In this document: piece by piece, positions 35,297 to 45,850 of the stretch | Position numbering within the stretch: position 1 is the first letter of the stretch | Layout: every line of letters starts with the position of its first letter | Source of the DNA: Phytoseiulus persimilis | Lineage: Eukaryota > Arthropoda > Arachnida > Mesostigmata > Phytoseiidae | Reading direction: 5' to 3' | NCBI GenBank assembly: GCA_037576195.1 | Contig: CM075102.1 | Coordinates: 28,330,745-28,394,744 of the forward strand | Length of the DNA stretch: 64,000 nucleotides | Program-made: the position numbers and the translations under genes | Notes under the pieces: generated by a model | The model's input: only the letters and a program-made list of their open reading frames with translations | Told to the model about the DNA's origin: nothing | Database searches by the model: none

Positions 35297-36212
35297 TTGG
35301 CATCGTTGAGATGCAAGCCCGAGTCCGCGGCGAACCTCCTGACTCTCCGGATGTCAGCCAACACCGAGTCCACCGATCCACCCAGCGTCCCGTCATCTAG
35401 AAACCAAGGCTTGAACTCGGATTCCAGAGTGGACAAAAGCCGCTGAAGTGCGATGCAGAAGAGGGCAGGTCCCCACGGATCGCCCTGTTGCACTCCTTTT
35501 CTCGACAGGATGACCTGGTCTGCCCAGAAGAGCTTGCTTGGGTTACGGTAAGCCTGGTGAATCATGGGGTGGAGCGACGGGAAGTCGGACTGGATGGTCG
35601 AGGGGATGAGATCCCTCCGAAGGGTGTTGAACGCGTTGGCGAAGTCCAGCTTGACAAGATTTTTCCCGGAACCCTTGTTCAGCTCCGGTCGAGCGACCCG
35701 CGAAGGGTCGTCTACGGGCTGCGAGAGCGCAGCGCGGCGGCTGGAGGCTGCGGACGGTGGCGACACAAGAGCATGCTCCGCGTGGAACCTGTTCAAGTTC
35801 TCCCGAATCAGCGACGAGAGTGTTCTGCCTCGGACCCTCTCAATCGGGACCGTAAGGACGGCCGAGGTGAAGGCGTACAGCGAAGACCTGGAGGCCGCGT
35901 CGTTAGCTGAGCATACTGAATTGAGAAACTCCGTGAGGTCCTGGGCGACCGCGGCTCGTATAGTCCGAGGGATGATGGAAATGAGCTTCGCGCTCATCCT
36001 GTAGGTATTGATGCGCTTTATGAGGGCCTCCAGAGGTTCTGGCGCCACCTGAAAGACCGCGGTGGGCGACGAGGGTGCGTTAAGTGAAGTTGAAGGACAA
36101 GACGGTTGACTAGAAGTGGTTGTGCGGTCGGATGGGTGCGTGCGGCTCGTATGAATGCTGAGACGTTGCAGACGAGCGCTTCAATGTTAAAGGTCTGCTC
36201 AAAAGTCGCCAC
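35257..36212 (-). pseudogene. Reverse transcriptase of the RLE LINE
   Basis: RT motifs in order: KLDFANAFNTLRRD (~35,615-35,656), GVQQGDPWGPALFC (~35,450-35,495) and FLDDGTLGG (~35,378-35,404), where xxDD is the active site. The main open frame is 35,257-36,048, and related sequence in another frame continues to about 36,212. Confidence 0.8.
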
Positions 36213-36924
36213 GGGTGCGGTGGCGAACGAGGTTATGCCTCAGATGCCAGAAACTTAGATGCCAGAATGGAACCCTCTCCCGATCCCGGATAGATCCCCG
36301 CTAACTAAGCGGATTTGGGAGCAAAGCGTCTCCGACGTCTGCAACGAGCGCGAACCATGCGGCAGACCCTCCGTACATATGGTACACGCTGCACCGCACC
36401 CCCTGCGATTCATTGATGGTTTGCTGATGATGGCAATGAATGAATCATGATGAATGGATGGGACATTCGATTCATGTTTCCAATCTCGATCAGCGTGGAC
36501 GTTCGGGGACTCGAGCTGCCTCGCTCGGCCTCAACTTGGCTTTGAGGCCGCTAGCTCGGCGACTCCTCACTCAATGCACGGAGTTGGGGGAGGAACTACC
36601 TTCCTTTCTACTCGTCGCTAGCGAATCATCACTGCCAGTGAAGGAGAGAGTGTAGGATTGAGGCGGGTCCGGAGACCCGCAATGAGGACGTCGTTGAGTT
36701 TCCCACGTCGATCGACAATAATCACATGTCCGGGGTGGTTCTCAAGCTGATCCTGTTGGCCCAAGGAGGGTAACAGAGGTAGCCTGTGCTAGAGCCTCTG
36801 GAGCTGGAGCTTTCCCCATTGAGCTCACCGGTTCCGCCTAACTTCATTCGCGGCCTCCAATAACCCGCTGAATCAGCGGGGACCCATCCAGAGTCGGGAG
36901 AGTGTTTTATTGTGGCATCTGAGG
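36213..36924. other. Noncoding stretch between ORF1-like and RT parts
   Basis: No open frame with family resemblance. Contains short AATGAATGAATC-type repeats near 36,420-36,470. Probably decayed interior of the LINE. Confidence 0.4.
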
Positions 36925-37861
36925 CTACGCCGCGGACGATGGCATCAAGCGGCGCAGAGTTGTAACCATCTGTTCCGTGAAGGCCGGCATAAGCTTGATT
37001 AACACAGCCGTAACCAAGTCGTCAATCATCGCGGAGCACGCAGCAGTAACCGGTTCCATGACCCGCGCGCAGATCTTCCCCGTTAGAGCCTCGATGTCGA
37101 TCGCGGCTGATTGGAGAGGCGCCGGCTCCCGAGGAGCAGCTGTAGGAGCGGCAGATGCAACAGGAGCCGTAGCGCTGGAGGGAGCCGGAGGGAGCAGGTG
37201 CTGGGGGACGCGTATGCCGTTCCTGACCGCACCGGCGTAGGATCGCCCGCGCTGGAAGTCCTCGTGGGCGTTGATTCCCGGCGCGATTGCGACCACTGGA
37301 ACGTCACTCACACGTGATCCGCAGGACGGCAACGAAGACCGCCTCCAAGATTCGAGAATCTTCAGGCAAACGGGGCACGTACCGTATTTCCAGGGTGTCG
37401 ATTCGGGAGAGAACAGCCGCGTCGTCCGCGTTGTCCATCTTCACTACCAGTTCACCCTTCGCCGTCATTCTCGTCTCCGTAAGTTTGCCCGACGAGAGCT
37501 TGGCTGCCGCCAGAGATGTCGCCGTGATGTCACCCGAAAAGATGATCGCCCGTTCCCTCTGCTGGAGCCGAAGCTTGCGACTCTTCGGGAATTCGAATTC
37601 CCCGCCCTCTGTGGAATCGCCTTGCATGTCTCGATGCTGTGCATGCACGCAGGTGCTAACCATGTCGCCATTGTCAACACGCGGTGTCTTCAGCGGAGAC
37701 ATGACGGTGGTGTCACCAAGGCTCGACGTCACCGAAGCAGTCGACATCGACCGCCTCTTGTCACCTACACCGGGATTCGCTCCTATTGTCTGCTCCAGAT
37801 CGGCGAGCTCAGAAATCCTCAGTGAGGTCTCCAAGTCGTCGGCTCGTTGGCCGTGTGGCAT
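36925..37861 (-). pseudogene. ORF1-like region of the RLE LINE
   Basis: Two overlapping open frames (37,304-37,861 and 36,925-37,332) overlap by 29 bases. The upstream one is charged, with an AAKLSSGKLTETRMTAKG segment and a VKMDNADDAAVLSRID region. The downstream one is Pro/Ala-rich with a possible amphipathic helix. No zinc knuckle was seen. Assignment to ORF1 rests on position and orientation. Confidence 0.45.
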
Positions 37862-37922
37862 AAACCAACGCCTTGGGTGCCATGCTAAGTTAGCAATCGC
37901 GGGTTCGATCCCCGGCCGACAA
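37844..37922 (+). other. tRNA-like sequence with A-box and B-box
   Basis: TTGGCCGTGTGG resembles a Pol III A box and GGGTTCGATCCC matches a B box at tRNA spacing. A 5-6 bp acceptor-like pairing can be drawn, but the anticodon loop is 8 nt and the stems are imperfect. It is not a convincing functional tRNA. It may be a tRNA-derived SINE head or a tRNA-like region in the 5' part of the LINE, antisense to it. Confidence 0.4.
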
Positions 37923-38664
37923 CAAAAATTTATTATACGGTGAAAAGAGGATTCAATTTGTATCAGAATTAAATCTGAACCATCTCAAGACCCAAGCCCA
38001 CCGCCCGCAATGGGATTTGCGAGGCGATAGGGAGTGTTACTGAGGCAATACCGAACGGTGATGCCGGGACACTTCTGGGGGCTAACTGAGAGGTTCAGCC
38101 GGAAAACAAAGGTCTCCAAGTCGACGCGGTAAGAGGATGAGATGAAGGATTCGTCGGAAGTGCTCTGGAGACGATTGCGTGGGTCTCACTAACGAGAGCA
38201 CGGGATTCTTGTCTAGAAGTCATTGAAATCTCTAATTGACTTGGAGCTCACGCAGCAGCGTGTGGTCGCCTCCAAGTCAAAACATCAAATAAATCCACGG
38301 AGTGCTCCCGAAAATCAAAGAAAGACATATGAATTTTCGAGGGAAAGTTCACGTCGTTCTCCCTTCCACGCGAGAAGATCCGAGAAGGATGATTGGGCCA
38401 GCCAATCGAATGCCACCGAATTCGGGTTAGTGGGAGCGAGAATAACCGACTGCGTCAACAAAGACCTTCCATGCCCTCGTGCGGGCATTGAGTGAACCGG
38501 ACTAGCCAAAGGTCCCCGACGAGATTCCCGAAAAATCATGAACTTTCGAATGTTGACTTGGAAGAGAGAAGAGGTCGAATGTGGTAACACCGTATATTAC
38601 GCCAGCCGTAAGTTTACATTATCTAGATACACTACTCATGAGGAACTTGCACGTTCGCGATTAT

Positions 38665-39214
38665 TTAGCTCGACGACTGGGGCGACGCGGTGGAGGGTTT
38701 CTCGGGCTCGCTGGAGCTCTTCGGAACTTCTGCCGCGGGGGGCACAGGAGCCGTCACCTCTCGTGCAGGGGCTGCCGGGGACAGTGCCATGGGTGAGCAC
38801 TCTGTCTTGTCCGGCATTGCTCCTCTTGAGTCGCTTTCGGGCTCTTTTGCGCTCGGGACACTCTCTGCGACCGGTGTTGCGGCTGTGGAAGAGGCTTCCA
38901 ACGGCTCGACTTGGGCGTTGCGTGCTGCCGGCGCTGCGCTGGATGCTTCCGGGGATTCGCTTGCGTCGGTGGTAGCGATTTTAGTTTCAGAGGCTGGAGC
39001 TGAGGTCGTCACCGTGGACTCGACAGGGGCAGCGGTGGATGAACTCACGGCCGGGTCGGAGGCTTCTGCGCATTGTTTCGTTTCTGTTTACTTCTCAGCC
39101 GCAGCTTCTGATGCTGGGGAGGCGGCCGCGTACTCTTCCTTTTCGGATGTGCCCCGTTGGAGCTGGCTCGGAACTCAAAGAGCTCGGTTGTTCCGTCGAT
39201 GTGAATATCTTGTG
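38665..39214 (-). pseudogene. Mucin-like gene, 3' fragment (unit F)
   Basis: Open over the last ~127 codons and more, but with a deletion of about 30 bases near 38,745 (the PAAPKDAGT segment) and changes near 39,135-39,190 that shift the upstream part. No start or promoter. Confidence 0.85.
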
Positions 39215-41003
39215 CATCCTTTCAGTGGACCCGCGCTCGGTTTAGACGTCACAGATGACTTGGGGAAAGCATGGGAAGCGCATGCGCATGTAAGTTGGAA
39301 AGTGATTATCCTGCGAAATTGGTGCTATCGCCTGCACCCTACGGGTCACGATCTTATACTCCGAGCCGTTCCTCTTGGTTTCAGAGGACAAAGGCACTTT
39401 CTTCAGTTACCGGATCAGATTACACTTCATCGAAGGCACACCGGAAACCTCGAAACGGAGTGCTGAATTTGCGCAAATAAATGGAGCTTCTGTTGATATC
39501 AAGCGGGCGATGCATTTCCTTGTCTCGTACATATCATGCATGTCTTTGTACACCTTTGATGATTCCGGAAAAAAGACGTCCGCTGTTCTTTGCTCTGTCG
39601 TGAGACTTGGCCAAATACCGGGCAGCGGTTCTTCACGGCAGGGGCAGGGGTTGCGGCCAACGAGCGAACTTCCTCGTAACTCGACTTGACCCGCACTCTG
39701 GACGAAAGTCATCTCTTAAATTCGGTATCCTGAGGATTGGAGGTTGTGAGAAGCCGGAACCCACTCTCATTTTTAATCCGAGATCGTTTTTCCGCTTCCC
39801 GAGCGCCCCGCAAAATGAGCAGAATAGGAACCTACTTTTTTCGTTGTTCACCTGTTCAGCGGAGATGAAGATGGAAAACGGAGGTACTCCGATGGTGTAT
39901 GGATTTGACGATTCTCTTGAGATATGAAACAAGACACGGAGTCACTCCGCCCGCCCTTCATGGAGCTGTGGCATTCGTATGAGCCCTATGAAAATCCGTG
40001 AAATCACGCCGGAAATCGCCCATTTCGACAGACGGTGGAAACATGTTCGCCGTCATTCGCAGGTCACGTGGTCGGTACCATGTTTCAGCCCCTCCTGTCC
40101 AGCTTTTTACCCTAGCGGCACATGGTTACGGGAGTTGACGGAAATATTTTTTTCCCCCTAAAAGTTGGAGGCCATATCCATGCATGCTGACACCGGTGAA
40201 TATTGCTGATTTCGACGGAGGGTCGGGAATTTTCTACGAGCGCGACAGAACCACTCCAACTTAATTTCTGACGGTCGGCAATGAGTCCGGGAGCTCAGAG
40301 CAGTCGGACATAGGACCCAAATAATTTTGTCCACCCAGAACTCAATCTTCGGTCACTCTGCGTCGGTAACTGGTGCCCGCGGGAGCGACGTAAGTTGAAA
40401 ACCGACGTAGGTCGAAATCACGGTTTTTCCATATCATTGATGAGGTTTTGAATATATGAGCCGGGCCACGTTCCCCCTGACAACGTGACCCCCATGGAAG
40501 AACCATTCTGGGGAAGATGGAGTCTGGAAAGGACTCAGTACTACTGAGTCAGTAGTGAAGGTGAAACCCTCCGGTTAAAACCCTGTAAACGCCCCTCCAG
40601 GACACTGGGAGGCGACTCAATGCCCTAATGAGCGTCTGCTCAACTCGGAATCGAGCCTGAGGAGTCCAAGAAACGCGGAAATGAAAGAAATGACCGAAAA
40701 AAAGAACACGCAGGTTCAAGAACGACCCAAGTCCTGTACTCAAACGACGAGCGCATCCATGGGCCATACAGCAGTTAGGGATTCCGGTCGTACTTGCCAA
40801 GCTCAGGTACTTGAGAATATTTGTTCGACTCCGAGAATCCCGGATTTGCATTCGAAAAGATCCGTATAAAGTCGTAAATCGCTCGCACGCGCGCTCTTTG
40901 GAGCCGTGGGAGTGAGATCAGGGGAAAAATAACACAAAGGTCCTCCGTAGTCGAGCGTCTTCGAATCGTCGATGGCATTGTCTGTTGGAGCTCTCAAGTC
41001 GCC

Positions 41004-41085
41004 TATATAAAGGATCTCACTCTAGTCGACGACCATTGTACATCGTCGGAGGGTCAGGAACAACATCTGCTTCGCAATGCTCAGG
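41004..41085 (+). promoter_or_regulatory. ILP-alpha promoter and presumed noncoding exon, unit F
   Basis: TATATAAA at 41004-41011. The donor region reads CTCAG|GTATGTAAG, which is closer to the consensus donor than in the other units. Confidence 0.62.
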
Positions 41086-41457
41086 TATGTAAGGAGAGTC
41101 TTGTTCTGATATTTCTACTTCGTGAATGATTTCAACCAGCGAGTGAGCCCTGTAGTCGACACACGAAGCGAGTCAAGTGGGCCACGCGGACGACCGGAGT
41201 CAGGTAGGCTTCGAGGTCAACTGAGCCAACCGATAGCGGCATCCGAGGAGGAAAATTTTCCTGTGCTTACCAGGGACAGGGGCGAATCTCGAGGAAAACA
41301 AGTTTTTCGTGCCTGTATTCATTGTGATTTTCGGGTGCGCTGGGGAAAAGTGTGTGTATTGTGTCTCTTAAGAGTGCGTCAGGTAGTTGAGTTCTGGGGA
41401 GCCTGAGTTTGTCTGCTATGATTTTGTATGCTGTGTTCCAGGGGTACTTTTCTATGT

Positions 41458-41683
41458 GACGAGCTCGACTCCGAACGGCGATAAGTCGATTTTTGCCGAA
41501 TTCCGGATTTCGATTGATATGACGAGCTTTTCGAAGTACTCTGGATTAGGCTCTTCGTCTTTCTGCCTATCTGATCCCGAAGCTCTACTGTGATCATGCG
41601 CTCACAGCTTTCACCAGAATGAAAAAACGGTTTTCTCGAAATCATCAAAAATCGACTTATCGCCGTTCGGAGTCGAGCTCGTC
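41458..41683. mobile_element. 226-bp MITE with 38-bp inverted repeats
   Basis: The left end GACGAGCTCGACTCCGAACG and the right end are perfect reverse complements over 38 bases. ATGT flanks both sides (41,454-41,457 and 41,684-41,687) and occurs once in the empty site of the other units, giving a 4-bp target duplication; TG with a one-base-longer repeat is an alternative. No coding capacity. It inserted into the LINE after the array formed, since only unit F has it. Confidence 0.9.
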
Positions 41684-42699
41684 ATGTCATCACAGAGTTC
41701 TTTCCACGTATTCTTCCTGGATTTGAGTATCGTTGTTCTCAGTTTGCTGCGTTGTTCGTCATACAGTGTTTTTTCCGAGTCTCTGTTTGTTGGGTCTGCT
41801 CTGGTGTATGTTCTTCTGGCCTTGATGCAGAGTCTCCGGGCCTCGGAAACCTCTGCATTCCACCAGTAGCTTCCTCTCTTCCGTGTTTGTGTCTTTATGT
41901 TCGATTTGTTAAAGGCGGGGTGTGTGATGTTCGTGAGGAGTTGTGCTGTGAGGTTTGCTCGGGCGTTTGAAAGCTTTTCGAATTCCATCGTGAACTTTAC
42001 GGAGTCTATGTTTCTGTAGTTGTGTTTGTAGCGCTTGTTTTTTGTTCTGTTGGCTCTGTGTGCTTCACGCGTTGTGATGTCGTATCTGATGAATTTGTGG
42101 TCGCTTAGGCTCTCGAGCTCCGAGAGGACGAACCAGTTTTTTATGGCGTGTCTTGCCCGATCGTTTGTGACGTCAATATGCGATCTTTGGTTCCCTCTTT
42201 CAAAAGTCGGTCTGTCCCCGGTGTTTGCAACCGTGAGGTCATTTGCTGCACTCCACTCGACGAGGAGACGGCCTCTCCTATTGGTGTACGCGCCGCCCCA
42301 GACAGCAGACGCCGAGTTGAAGTCCCCTGAGATTATTATTTTTGTGTTAGGCGGTTGGTTGTGGAGGCTGACAGATATGTCGTGTAATGGTGAGCTTGTT
42401 TTGATGAATTTTAAGGCTGCTGAGTTACTGTTGCCGGTTATCCAAGTGTTGTTGAGTGTTGCGATGTTTGGCTCTGAGACGGCCAAGATTTGTAGTCGCT
42501 TTTCGAAACATAATTGTATTGCGAGGTATTGTGCTGTTCGGCTCCGATTGAGGTTGATTTGAAGAACTCTGTTCAAATTACTGGTTTTGTTCGTGTTCAT
42601 GGTTTGGTATTTGGGGTTGCTGCTCGTGGATTGTCGTCTGTTGGTGGTGCCGTCTTGGTTCCTTGTGTCGTGTTCACGTTTTTTTTCGGTCCCTTTGAT

Positions 42700-44229
42700 C
42701 TTCTCGGCAATGAGTTTCTTATATTGCGGGCATTCTCTAGATGTGCTGAAGTGATTCAATGTGATACATTCTAGGCATTTTGCGGGTCCTGGGCATTCTC
42801 CCCCCGGGTGTTCCCTGAGTGTACATCGATAGCATTTCTTGTATTCCGATGAGAATTTCCGATTCTCATCCGATTTCTTGTATCCCGATTTGTGGCTCTT
42901 TGCAGTATTCGCTAAGGTGTCCGAGTTTGAGGCAGTTGAAGCAGAGTGTGACTGTGATGTTTTCCGTAACCCTGCAGAAGTTCCATCCGATTCTCATGCC
43001 CCCATACCTCAGGAGCGTCTCAGCGGAACTCCAGCTCCCGTTGGTGGATTTTTTCGGCTCGAAGACTTCGATTGGTCAATCGCATTGAGTTTGTTCCCGT
43101 ATCCGAGTTTCTATCTCTCTTCCGTCCGTAACCCCATCCAGATCATGTATCATCACCAGCTTTTTAGTTTCTCTGAGGATTTCAGCTTCTGAGCCCGTTT
43201 TATTCCTGATAAGTTCTGTGAGGTTGGTTGATGCTCCTGGAGTTTCTTCCCTTGTTTTGATTAGTATGTTTCCCTCTTTTGCTTCAGTTATCCTCCGTAT
43301 GTCAAGTCCTGCTGGGGCTGCTCCTATTGATTCCTTTAAACTTCTGAGCATATCGGCGTATGTTTTCCCCTCTGTTTTCTTGATGATAAGGTTCCTGTCT
43401 TCTGTATTTCCTGTCTTTTTCCTTCCGGACCTGCCTATTGTGCAGAAGTCCGCTTTGTGAGTTGTGGGATTCAGACAGCATTCAATGATTTTAGTAGGTA
43501 GTTCTGAGCTGATATCTTCCGTGATGTGGATTGCGAGATGCTGGTCCGGATTCTCCAGTTTGTTGACGATTCTCTTAAGGGCTGTGGTTATTTCTTTTGT
43601 GGATGATGTTTCTAATTTGTGGGCTATTATGCTGAGAGTTTCTTCTTCATCATCCGGGCTTTCCTGTCTGAGAGTCACGCTGGTGCTGTTCTTCTTGTTA
43701 CATTTCGTAAAGTTTTTCGTGATTCTAGGGTACATTGCGCCCAAGTGTTTTATTGTATTCATATCTTTTTTGTTGTCTCCGTTGATGATGAGGATTCTAC
43801 TCAGGGAGGGGGCCAGAATTCTCTCTCTGATGCATTTGACTTTGGTGGAGCTTTCAGGGGACCAGATGTAATCGAGGAGCTGTTCTACGTCTTCTGGTGT
43901 TTCGATTTTGCCGAGTTTGTCGGAGAGTTCCTTGCTATCAATGTGCCGGAGTCTTTTGTTCCTATCGAGAAGGTTCGGAGTGCTAGGTTCTCGTTTCTGC
44001 TGGTATCTAACTGTTCCCTAGTTGTCTCTAACTCTTTTTGTAGTCTGTTTAATTCTGAGTGGAGTAGTGTGGTCTCTTCAATGTGTGCATCGGCATGGCG
44101 ATTCGATTGCTCCGCAATGCTTTGTGCTCTCTCTTTGTTCATCGACTTGATTTTTCTGATTTGGCGGCAGCTATCGCTCGCTCCCTTCCTAATTTCTACC
44201 TTGGTCTTCGGGCATTGTACTTTACACAT
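42700..44229 (-). pseudogene. LINE ORF1 (gag-like) with three CCHC knuckles
   Basis: The minus-strand frame 44,229-43,885 is a coiled-coil-like charged region (ETTLLHSELNRLQKELETT). Frame 43,762-43,076 includes ENPDQHLAIHITED and APAGLDIRRITEAKEG, typical of gag-like ORF1. Three knuckles follow in shifted frames: CFNCLKLGHLSEYC, CYRCTLREHPGGEC and a C-x2-C-x4-H-x6-C form ending at about 42,733. Frameshifts between them show decay. Confidence 0.75.
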
Positions 44230-44740
44230 GTGTTCGAGTTTATTGGCTGCTCCTAGCAGGCTATCGATATCTCCGCTAAGACTCCTCGGGCTCCTCCCTC
44301 GATTTGTCTCGGTTCAGATAGAGCGTGCTTGAATCCGCCGGAAGTATGTGTACGAAGCCTGTGTAGAAGAAAACTCCTCTGGCCGATTTCCGGCGACCGC
44401 GCTCGAATGGCTACCACGGATTCCCATGGACTGGAATGACGGATCCTGGCTCGACGGGCCGGGCTCAATGGGATACCTCTTCAGCCGCGCCGTTTCTACT
44501 AGATATAATTCCTCTGATATCCCGTTCGAAACCTCGACCACATTTTAATCTATCTATCGCGAATGCTCCAACTGGCCCATGGAACTCGTTATTCTCTCCA
44601 CCCCAGTGTTACGACATACATACTCAATCTGGCGGTTATGTATCGCTGTCTAACCACGGAGAGCTCGAGATCTCACAATTCGTTAGCGAAATCGGAACGA
44701 ATGCATTGGAATCTTCACAGGCATTGACGATAGCCAGGAC

Positions 44741-45850
44741 ATGTCAGGAGCTAGAATAGGCTGGAGGCTGGCACCTGTTCTGGCCAGTGTTTTCACCGTG
44801 TTCATCGGCAACAGTGCGATCGTGGAAACGAAGGAGTTCGACGTCAATGCACTACTTTCGACCAGCGGTGCTGACAATCAAGGAATGCTACTTGGCCCGG
44901 AAGCTCTCAATGAATGGAGAGAGAAATTCGAAGCGCGCTCCCAAGACGATTGGGGGCGTTTATGGAACGTTGAGAAGCACCGACGGTAAGTCATAATCGT
45001 TCCGAATCTAAGACGAACAGGATGCAGCTTCGGATCAGGTCTCTCGATGAACACTCGCTGAACCCCAAAGCGGATGTATTCACGAAAATGTGAATGGATG
45101 GGATGACGATCATCATCGTCGCGAGTTCTTCATGACGCAATCAACATTGTTTTCAAACCTGCGGAGATTTTCCTAATAACATAGAATCTTTGCGGAACGA
45201 TTTCGTCCATCGAAGTGGTATTTAATCCACTCCCAATATCATTGAGGAGTTTCGGGGGGGGCATGCCCGTCACATACTAAGGCCTGGAGCAAGACTTCGG
45301 AATGGCTGAGTGAAACGGATACGCGTTCTGCAGGTGTTACAGTGACCTTCAAACGCATATGGAGTGGTTCTGCCGGAGCGGCTTATCTCTCGCCAAAAGG
45401 TCAGGCAGGAACGCTACTTCCTTCGGCCGAACAGCAGGATTGCATCATCTGCCAACTAGTCTTCTCTACGCTCTCCGTAAAGTAGAGCACGAGATCGAAG
45501 ACGTCGACTTGCGCGACGACGATTTTTATGAGCACAACAGGCTCGGTGCGTTTTCAACAGTTCTAACGAGGGGATGTTCCAGAATGGCAGACTTTGTTAT
45601 CGCAAAAATTATCGCATTGATTCCGCACAATTACTTGGCTGTTCCCTTCCCAGGTCCGTACGGTCAGCCGGCCGCTCAAGCCCTTCAGCTGCTGAGGAAA
45701 ACATCTGGAGGACGACGGAAACGCAAAGAACTAGGAATTATGGACGAGTGCTGCCATCAGAACGATGGCTGCTCCTGGGAGGAGTACGCTGAATACTGTG
45801 ATGTAGGTAGCCGAGAGAGGCGCAGACTCGTGCCAAGTGCAACGGTCTGA
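44741..45850 (+). CDS. Insulin-like peptide ILP-alpha, copy F (2 exons)
   Basis: Exons are 44741-44985 and 45334-45850, about 253 residues. Signal peptide MSGARIGWRLAPV; B chain CYSDLQTHMEWFC; A chain CCHQNDGCSWEEYAEYC. The C-peptide carries a 9-base in-frame insertion (MADFVIAK where others have MAAEK), so the frame through the supposed C-peptide is protected. The intron is 348 bp and mostly unrelated to the 161-172 bp C-rich intron of the other copies, although donor and acceptor are the same. AATAAA at 45873. It neighbours the intact mucin gene and may be closest to the single-copy flank. Confidence 0.85.

Larger units (their letters stand above)
34725..38291 (-). mobile_element. RLE-type non-LTR retrotransposon, degenerate
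   Basis: A 3.57-kb insertion flanked by an 11-bp duplication AATCCACGGAG (34,714-34,724 and 38,292-38,302). On the minus strand it carries ORF1-like sequence (37,861-36,925), RT (36,212-35,257) and a C-terminal restriction-like endonuclease motif (35,296-34,790). The order RT then endonuclease places it among the RLE-bearing elements (R2/R4/NeSL-like group in the broad sense) rather than the APE-type LINE in the ILP intron. Frameshifts make it inactive. Confidence 0.8.
28936..38466. repeat. Tandem array unit E (with LINE insertion)
   Basis: Standard unit whose tail is split by the 3.6-kb RLE-type LINE at AATCCACGGAG. The tail resumes at 38,292 and is joined near 38,466 to the next unit by a deletion that removes the usual unit start. 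Confidence 0.85.
41276..44280 (-). mobile_element. R1/Jockey-type LINE, ORF1 plus endonuclease (unit F)
   Basis: The longest copy. ORF1 occupies about 44,229-42,700, followed by the EN region with GDFNSASAVWGG, SHIDVTND and LSDHKFIRYD down to about 41,280. There is still no RT. A MITE at 41,458-41,683 interrupts the C-terminal linker. The 5' end joins host sequence at ...CCGCTAAG|ACTCCTCGGG near 44,280; the other units share only the sequence right of this junction. Confidence 0.85.
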
